64,000 bases of DNA, taken from assembly GCA_009809945.1 (NCBI GenBank), contig WTPW01000072.1, forward strand, positions 324,566 through 388,565, written 5' to 3'. The notes beneath the pieces are model-generated. The model saw nothing but the letters and a program-made list of their open reading frames with translations, searched no databases and was not told the DNA's origin. The position numbers and the translations under genes are program-made. Below, in pieces: positions 58,691 through 64,000 of this stretch. The stretch comes from Gigaspora margarita. Its lineage: Eukaryota; Glomeromycota; Glomeromycetes; Diversisporales; Gigasporaceae. Position 1 is the stretch's first letter. The number at the start of each line of letters is the position of its first letter.

Positions 58691-59403
58691 ACAAACATTT
58701 CTCTAGCTTAATTATTGATATCATCATCATTGTTTAAATTATTCGTTACTGCATTGTTTTGACTCTATGATTTATTAATTGAATACAATAAGTTTTAGTA
58801 TGAAATAATTTTGATTTATATTCACCAGTTATCTAAGCTTCACGTAGCAAAGCTACTTCAAACTATTTTTTTTTTTTCATTTATCGAAAAACATTAATAT
58901 AGATGGTTTAAATGTCGCTGATTTAATTCTTCAATAATTTTCTTATACCCGACAATCACGGGAAATGGTTTCAATTTTCTTGTGATCGTGATTGGGCAAT
59001 TAAAATTCATGAATTTCATATACTGCGCTAAAATCAGTATTTTGAAAAAAAAACCACTTATAACTTTATACATAGGACTGAACTTTACAACGTTAACAAT
59101 CAATTTTTTTAAAAAAATCTTCTGCAGAAAGTTATAAAGATTCGAAAATAACCAATTTCAAGCATGTATAACTGAAATTTTTTATTTTTTAAACAACTGA
59201 TCGTTACTTTGTAGGGTTGTCCTATGTATAAAGTTTATAATCGGTTTTTATAAAAAAAAAATTGCCTGTAAAAAGTTTTAGCGTTTTAAAAATATTGATT
59301 TTTGCCGCAGTATGTCGAATACAATAATTTTATACGATCACAAACATTCTCGTGATTGTCGAGTTTAAACTTCCGGTGTCACGTTAAAATTTTCATATAT
59401 TGG

Positions 59404-59905
59404 TCCCCTGGTTGGGAAGATTGAAGAAGAGTTAACCCAGTGATTATCCCGATTTATAACCTCGATATAATCACATGGTGATTTTGATTGGCAAAAAAAT
59501 GTAAACAAATGTCAGGTGATAAATTGATAATGATCAAGGAATATTTTTTGTTAGTGCCCAGAAGGTTATTTCTTATGAGGAATAAGTGATTTCTTTTAAT
59601 TTTCTTTAGGACGAACGTTTGTTTTTAATTTGCAGATCGTCACATGACCAGAACTTTTTTTGCCGTGGCTAAATGGTTTTTTGTGCATAATTGTTTTGCA
59701 TTCACGCTAATAAAAATTTTTGATTTATAACACTGGTACTTCTCCGAAAATAAGGCACTTTTTTACACTTATTAGTTATCTGTTATTGTTACACAATGTA
59801 CATAATGAATCACCTGATTTGTTAATCAATCAAATTACCATGTGATTATATCGAGGTGATAATTCATGGTAATCACTGGGTTAACTCTTCTTCAAGTGTC
59901 CCATT
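59404..59905. mobile_element. Large TIR element E1 (GAAGAGTTAACCCAGTGATTA ends)
   Basis: The left end carries GAAGAAGAGTTAACCCAGTG and CCTCGATATAATCACATGG. The right end carries the inverted CCATGTGATTATATCGAGG and CACTGGGTTAACTCTTCTTC. It occupies the exact point where copy B diverges from copy A. The interior contains GATCGTCACATGACCAGAAC and TGTTACACAATGTACATAAT, shared in inverted orientation with E2 (60371-60939). No coding sequence. Confidence 0.8.
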
Positions 59906-59992
59906 ATGGGGATTATCTCCTCTACAACTTCATTATGCAAAGTTTGGAGGTTTATTTAGTAAAAAAATCAATTTATCCTTAGGGAATCTCCA

Positions 59993-60170
59993 GATTCCAA
60001 CAGTGTTATAAATTCAAAAAAATTTTATTCGCGCAAACGCAAAAAAAAAAACGCACAAAAAAAAATTTATACGCGCGTTATATATACGGGGAGCCCCGAT
60101 ATACGCGCAAATTTAAATCTATGTGCGCTGCGCCTACTGCGCGAATCCAATTTACATCACTGGATTCCAA
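59993..60170. mobile_element. 162-bp hAT-type MITE with 8-bp duplication
   Basis: Element 60001-60162 starts CAGTGTTATAAATTC and ends CATCACTG, flanked by GATTCCAA at 59993-60000 and 60163-60170. The copy A locus has one GATTCCAA (37465-37472). The interior is rich in CGCGCAAACGC/GCGC motifs. Its left 60 bp resembles the interior of E1/E2 (CAGTGTTATAAATCAAAAAT at about 60540). Confidence 0.9.
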
Positions 60171-60370
60171 ATAAGGTGAAATTTAATAGTAAAATCACAT
60201 GATTTTTCCAGACGGATCACGAATTAAGTTTTTTTTTAACAAATAGAGAATTCGTTTGGTAGCATTATCATTTTGAAAGATACTATGAATTCATTAGAAC
60301 AATGAAAATCAGATTTTGCCTGCGTTATATAAGGTAAAGTGAGTATTGTGATGAAGTTAAGGTCATTACT

Positions 60371-60939
60371 AGGGGACACTTCAAGAAGAGTTAACCCAGT
60401 GATTAGCATGAATTATCACCTCGATATAATCACATGGTATTTGATTGATTAACAAATCAGGTGATTCATTATGTACATTGTGTAACAATAACAGATAACT
60501 AATAAGTGTAAAAAAGTGCCTTATTTTCGGAGAAGTACCAGTGTTATAAATCAAAAATTTTTATTGGCGTGAATGCAAAACAATTATGCACAAAAAACCA
60601 TTTAGCCACGGCAAAAAAGTTCTGGTCATGTGACGATCTGCAAATTAAAAACAACTTATTCCTCATAAGAAATAACCTTCTGGGCACTAACAAAAAATAT
60701 TCCTTGATCGATTTATTATATAAAACGCTAACCCCAAACCCTAACATAGACACTAACCCTAACCCTAACCCTAATCTCCCTAATCTAAATAAACTTATCA
60801 TGTGACCAGAACTTTTAGTGCTCATTATCAATTTATCACCTGATATTTGTTTACATTTTTTTGCCAAACAAAATCACCATGTGATTATATCGAGGTGATA
60901 AATCGGGATAATCACTGGGTTAACTCTTCAATCTTCCCC
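60371..60939. mobile_element. Large TIR element E2, inverted relative of E1, with TTAGGG-type repeats
   Basis: Ends GGGGACACTTCAAGAAGAGT and the complement of GGGGAAGATTGAAGAGTTAA. The interior is the reverse complement of E1 apart from about 110 bp extra (60680-60830), which contains AACCCCAAACCCTAAC and ACTAACCCTAACCCTAACCC. The two elements lie about 460 bp apart in opposite orientation. Open frames at 60544-60867 and 60569-60805 are by-products with no domain I recognise. Confidence 0.8.
60730..60785. repeat. Interstitial telomere-like CCCTAA repeats
   Basis: Three to four tandem CCCTAA units plus degenerate neighbours. TTAGGG is the usual fungal telomere unit. They lie inside transposon E2, with single CCCTAA motifs also near 61870, 62225 and 62365. 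Confidence 0.75.
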
Positions 60940-61000
60940 ATTATTAGCAAAACTTTATCCTTACTATATAACCCGCCTTTTTTTAAAAAAAAAACAAATA

Positions 61001-61414
61001 TAAGGCCACGCAAAGTTGATTTTTCGTTTTGCATTACCCGCCGACCCATTTTTTCAATTTTTCCATTTTTTTTTTTTTTTTTTTTAGATCCCAATTGTGC
61101 CAATTGTTCGATTTTTGACATTTATTTTTTTACGCTATTTTCATCCGGTGTCACCCGACAGAGTCCTTAATTTCCCGTAATTGTCCGATAGGACTGACGG
61201 AAAAAATATGACTGCTGACCCAATTTTTTGATTCCTTGTTGTGCAAAATGAAAAATTAACCTTGCATAACCTTAGATGTGAACATTATTCTATTATTTTA
61301 CAGTAAATTAGAAGAAGAAGAAAAAAAAAAAAAAAAAAAAAAAAAACCGACCGACCGACCCATGTTTTCAGATTCCATGTAATGCAAAACGAAAAATTAA
61401 CTTTGCGTGGCCTA
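61001..61414. mobile_element. Three-armed MITE, TAAGGC...CAAAGTTAATTTT family
   Basis: Left arm TAAGGCCACGCAAAGTTGAT (61001), middle right-type arm ending 61274 (complement TAAGGTTATGCAAGGTTAAT) and outer right arm ending 61414 (complement TTAGGCCACGCAAAGTTAAT). Contains CCCGCCGACCCATTTTTTCA, a T run (61068-61085), an A run (about 61321-61346) and CCGACCGACCGACCC. Same plan as 45350-45713. Confidence 0.8.
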
Positions 61415-61974
61415 AGCTGACGCTTATCTTGAAGTAGATTTTTACATAAATTATTGTGGCACGATAAACAAGAATAATCGATTTGTGCATGGGATGCAAA
61501 AATCAAAATTTGGGTGGGGGATTGTGACAAAATTGGAAAATCATTTTTTTACTGAAACTAGATAGATATCTTTAATATAAGTTTTCACACATGATATATT
61601 TTTCAATCTTTTTATCATACTAATATTTCTTTAGTATAGACATTAAGTTCAATTTTGATAATAAATCAAATGAAAGAATCAATGCTTGAACAAATTCCCG
61701 GTCACGTGATCTTCCGGCGTCAATTAGCCAATTAAAAAATCAGGATCAGGTGCAACGTAAAGAAATTCAAAACAAACGTTTGTTTTGCAAAAATCGTATT
61801 TATCGTCTTTCTGGCCTAACAAAAAAGTTTCCTCGCACAATTTTGCCATATAATGATCCTTCTAACTACCAACATGAACCCAAACCCTAACATAAATCTT
61901 TTTTTCTCAAAGACAATTGATACCGGAAAGTCACGTGACAGGAAAATCGATCCTACGCCCTGTCAACTACCAGA

Positions 61975-62350
61975 TCCGTATGGTATGTTATGGTGTGGGT
62001 TTTATCAATCGTACCATACTGTTCTGCTAATATAAAGGTTTAATATAATAGCAGATCAGTATGGTACGATTTTTAAAATATATGTACCATACTATTTTGA
62101 TACTATGTTTATGCAGATCAGTATGGTACGGTTTGATAAAATTATCTGATCTGGTATGTCGTATCATACTGATATTCGTAAGTCATACCATACCATACTG
62201 ATGAGCTATAATTCCTAACTCTAACCCTAATATATAAAACAATTTGTATTTTACACCCCCATATCATACTGATCTGGTCATACATATCATATTGATATTC
62301 GTATTACCAGTGTGTAAAAATACCCCTTTAAAATCCGTATCATACTGCTC
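61975..62350. repeat. Cluster of ATCAGTATGGTAC repeats in both orientations
   Basis: CAGATCAGTATGGTACG(A/G)TTT at 62050 and 62114, with complements ATCGTACCATACTG near 62010, TACCATACTGATGAG near 62192 and CATATCATACTGATCTGG near 62263. At least eight related motifs alternate in orientation, consistent with nested small MITEs sharing one terminus. Non-coding. Confidence 0.6.
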
Positions 62351-62379
62351 CGGTGTTAGATATTCTAGGGTTAGGGTGT

Positions 62380-62640
62380 CTGGCAGCATGCCACTGGGGT
62401 ATAGTATAAAAAATTATATTTATAATATAGATACTATATGTACAGTATTATAAATAATAAAAATATTGTGGTATACCAAAGGTGCCATAGCACAAATTTT
62501 GATAAAAGGCATGCCTTGTGGCATGCCAAAGTTTTTTTCCGTGGCAGACATACTAGTTAGGGTGAGGGGATAGGGATTATAGCTAATCAATTTGGTATGG
62601 TTTTTTAGAATAGGTATTTTACACCCTACCAGACCGATCA
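62380..62640. repeat. GGCATGCC-containing inverted-repeat remnants
   Basis: GGCAGCATGCCACTGGGGTA (62383) and GGCATGCCTTGTGGCATGCC (62508), the latter a near-palindrome, resemble the ends of the 3330-4518 element. A TAGTTAGGGTGAGGGGATAG stretch follows. The remaining 62640-62960 is AT-rich with a doubled phrase around CTAATTC(C/A)TTTATATAA; nothing else is seen. Confidence 0.4.
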
Positions 62641-62959
62641 GGTCACTCAAATGAAAAATGAATTAGACTCGTGTGAAAAACAAAACATTAACGTTAATTG
62701 ATATGCAGTTATTCAAGCATGAAAAGTCCTAATTCATTTATATAATTCAAACCTATAAATAGTGTGATAACACAAAATTTCTACTCCTAATTCCTTTATC
62801 TAACTCAAAACCATATACGGTATAGAATGAGATTTTTTTACTTCTAATTCCTTTATATAAATGTTATGTTTCGATCTTAACTATCAGTTAAGCCTGGTCA
62901 TTCTATAATAACGATAATAACAATAAACATTATTGCCATTACTGAGTGTAAATTATATT

Positions 62960-63014
62960 TAGTAAAAAATTTTTTTGTCTATAAAACTAAATTTGTTAAA
63001 TAATAACAATAACA
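62960..63014 (+). promoter_or_regulatory. Likely core promoter / 5' leader of the transporter
   Basis: AT-rich leader with TCTATAAAACTAAATTTG (about 62979-62996), a TATA-like stretch, only about 30 bp before the ATG, then an A/AAC-rich leader (AATAACAATAACAATG) typical of fungal start contexts. Promoter assignment is inference. Confidence 0.35.
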
Positions 63015-64000
63015 ATGACGGACTTGAGAAGTAATATGTCAAGTTACGAATTCATAACTTCAGGTGCACCAAGACAGCCAGATGAAAGTGTTTGGAAATA
63101 CCGTATTCGAAAATTATTTACAATAAAATCAATGAAAAGCATTGATGAAGATCATAAAGCTTCTGAGCTCAAAAAGTCTTTAAATGTCTTTGACTTAATT
63201 ATGATTGGCATAGGCGGTATAATTGGAAATGGGATATTTGTCCTAGCAGGTATGCTTGATTATGAATGTGCACTTATGGAGAGTAATTTAATCTCAACTA
63301 TTTATCGATATAATGTTACAGTACAGTACATAAATGCACTTATACACTTATAGAAGATCTACTATATAAGAATATTTTTCCATCTCACTTATATAAAGTT
63401 TTAAATTTTGCATAATTAGGTCAAGCTGCTGCGACTAAATCGGGCCCAGCTGTAGTCATATCTATTTTATTGGCTGGAATTACAGCTAGTTTTGCTGCGT
63501 TATCTTATTCTGAACTAGCCACGATGATCCCAATTTCAGGTTCATCATACACTTATACTTATGCAACATTAGGTGAACTTATTGCCTGGATTATTGGTTG
63601 GGATTTTACTTTGGAATATTTAGTTGGTACGGCTGCAGTAGCTGTTGGTACGTAATTTGTTTTTGCATATTTATTAGTTAGTATTAACATTATACAGTAT
63701 ACTAAAGATTTCGATTCTACAATGCTTTAAAAAGGATGGTCTGGTTATTTTAAATATTTCTTTCATGATGCTTTTGGCATCGAATTTTCATCATCGTGGA
63801 CAGAATCACCGTTTATATTCAATAGTACAACCAGCACTTTTGAAACAGTTCCTGGAGCTTATTTCAATGTTCCTGCTTTTTGCATCGTAATTTTTTTGAC
63901 TATTTTACTCGTCTTAGGAATGAAAGAATCAGCAAGATATGCTTCATTTGTTGTCTCCGTTAAACTTATAGTTATATTTTTGTTTATCATTATTGGTGGA
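63015..64000 (+). CDS. Cationic amino-acid transporter (APC superfamily, CAT type), 5' part, runs off the window
   Basis: Exons 63015-63249, 63420-63647 and 63735 to the window end. The introns (63250-63419 and 63648-63734) have GT...AG and keep phase, giving 243 visible residues. A cytoplasmic N-terminus of about 57 residues contains WKYRIRKLFTIKSM, then SLNVFDLIMIGIGGIIGNGI with FVLAGQAAATKSGPAVV, the conserved first-helix GxGxG-type motif of APC carriers that binds the amino-acid backbone. Further membrane segments: ISILLAGITASFAALSYSEL, ATMIPISGSSYTYTYATLGE, LIAWIIGWDFTLEYLVGTAA, AFCIVIFLTILLVLGMKESA and VSVKLIVIFLFIIIGG. This matches the CAT/YhdG-like group, which imports arginine, lysine or other amino acids across plasma or vacuolar membranes. 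No lesion is visible; the first intron carries several stops in frame, confirming it is removed. Residual uncertainty is in substrate. Confidence 0.92.

Larger units (their letters stand above)
51948..59403. repeat. Segmental duplication, copy B
   Basis: Direct-orientation partner of 26128-34350. It lacks the 418-bp palindrome and the 30885-31165 segment, and carries a 152-bp hAT MITE at 56516-56667 absent from A. Small differences such as an extra 36 bp at about 56005-56041 also distinguish the copies. Homology stops at 59403, where a TIR element begins, and resumes at 59920-60335 with A 37385-37635. Confidence 0.9.

Noticed and set aside
60730-60785. True chromosome end
   Set aside because: Only a few CCCTAA units, flanked on both sides by ordinary sequence and inside a TIR element.
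60544-60867. 107-residue minus frame and its plus-strand partner
   Set aside because: Lies within transposon E2 across telomere-like repeats (GLGLGL), with no domain.
1-64000. CRISPR array or bacterial operon
   Set aside because: Spliced genes, hAT elements and MITEs mark this as eukaryotic; no direct repeats with regular unique spacers were seen.

Overview
The window is AT-rich, gene-poor, repeat-choked eukaryotic DNA, most likely from an arbuscular mycorrhizal fungus (Glomeromycotina, Rhizophagus-like). This is inferred from spliced genes with short AT-rich introns, the mix of families recognised by reading translations (secreted kelch-repeat proteins, Sel1-repeat/kinase proteins, F-box proteins, many hAT transposases), and very dense MITE and foldback elements. 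No ribosomal or transfer RNA gene was recognised. Three N bases (43275, 49403, 49994) are unresolved assembly positions.

Only two genes look intact: a two-exon secreted pepsin-like aspartic protease on the minus strand (38227-39484) and the 5' part of a cationic amino-acid transporter on the plus strand that runs off the right end (63015-64000). Everything else with coding character is decayed.

Layout. 1-3.2 kb: foldback repeat, then a degenerate hAT transposase interrupted by a mariner-like MITE. 3.3-5 kb: nested inverted-repeat elements, one carrying a retroposed sequence with poly-A and a 14-bp target duplication. 5.9-6.6 kb: internally deleted hAT remnant. 9.1-12.8 kb: longer hAT pseudogene split by nested MITEs. 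13-21 kb: mostly dispersed repeat fragments, hairpins and one short unknown coding fragment. 21.6-26.3 kb: integrase fragment, then Sel1-repeat/kinase and F-box pseudogenes on the minus strand. 26.1-34.35 kb (copy A) and 51.95-59.4 kb (copy B): a direct segmental duplication carrying an F-box 5' end and a kelch gene broken differently in each copy. 35.5-37.6 kb: foldback and hAT-like elements. 38.2-39.5 kb: protease. 40-45.7 kb: LTR-like element, minisatellites, structured tandem repeats and MITEs. 46.3-48 kb: broken gene ending in a Ser/Thr/Gln/Pro repeat tail. 48-51.7 kb: fragments. 59.4-62.6 kb: inverted pair of large TIR elements (one with TTAGGG-type repeats), three-armed MITEs and CAGTATGGTA repeat clusters. 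63-64 kb: transporter.

The most informative structure is the A/B duplication. Comparing the copies exposes empty and filled sites for three elements (a 418-bp TA-flanked palindrome, and 152-bp and 162-bp hAT-type MITEs with 8-bp duplications), plus a tandem duplication, a homopolymer expansion and a deletion between short direct repeats. It therefore works as an internal clock for recent mobile-element activity. No clear operon-like or defence-like system was found.
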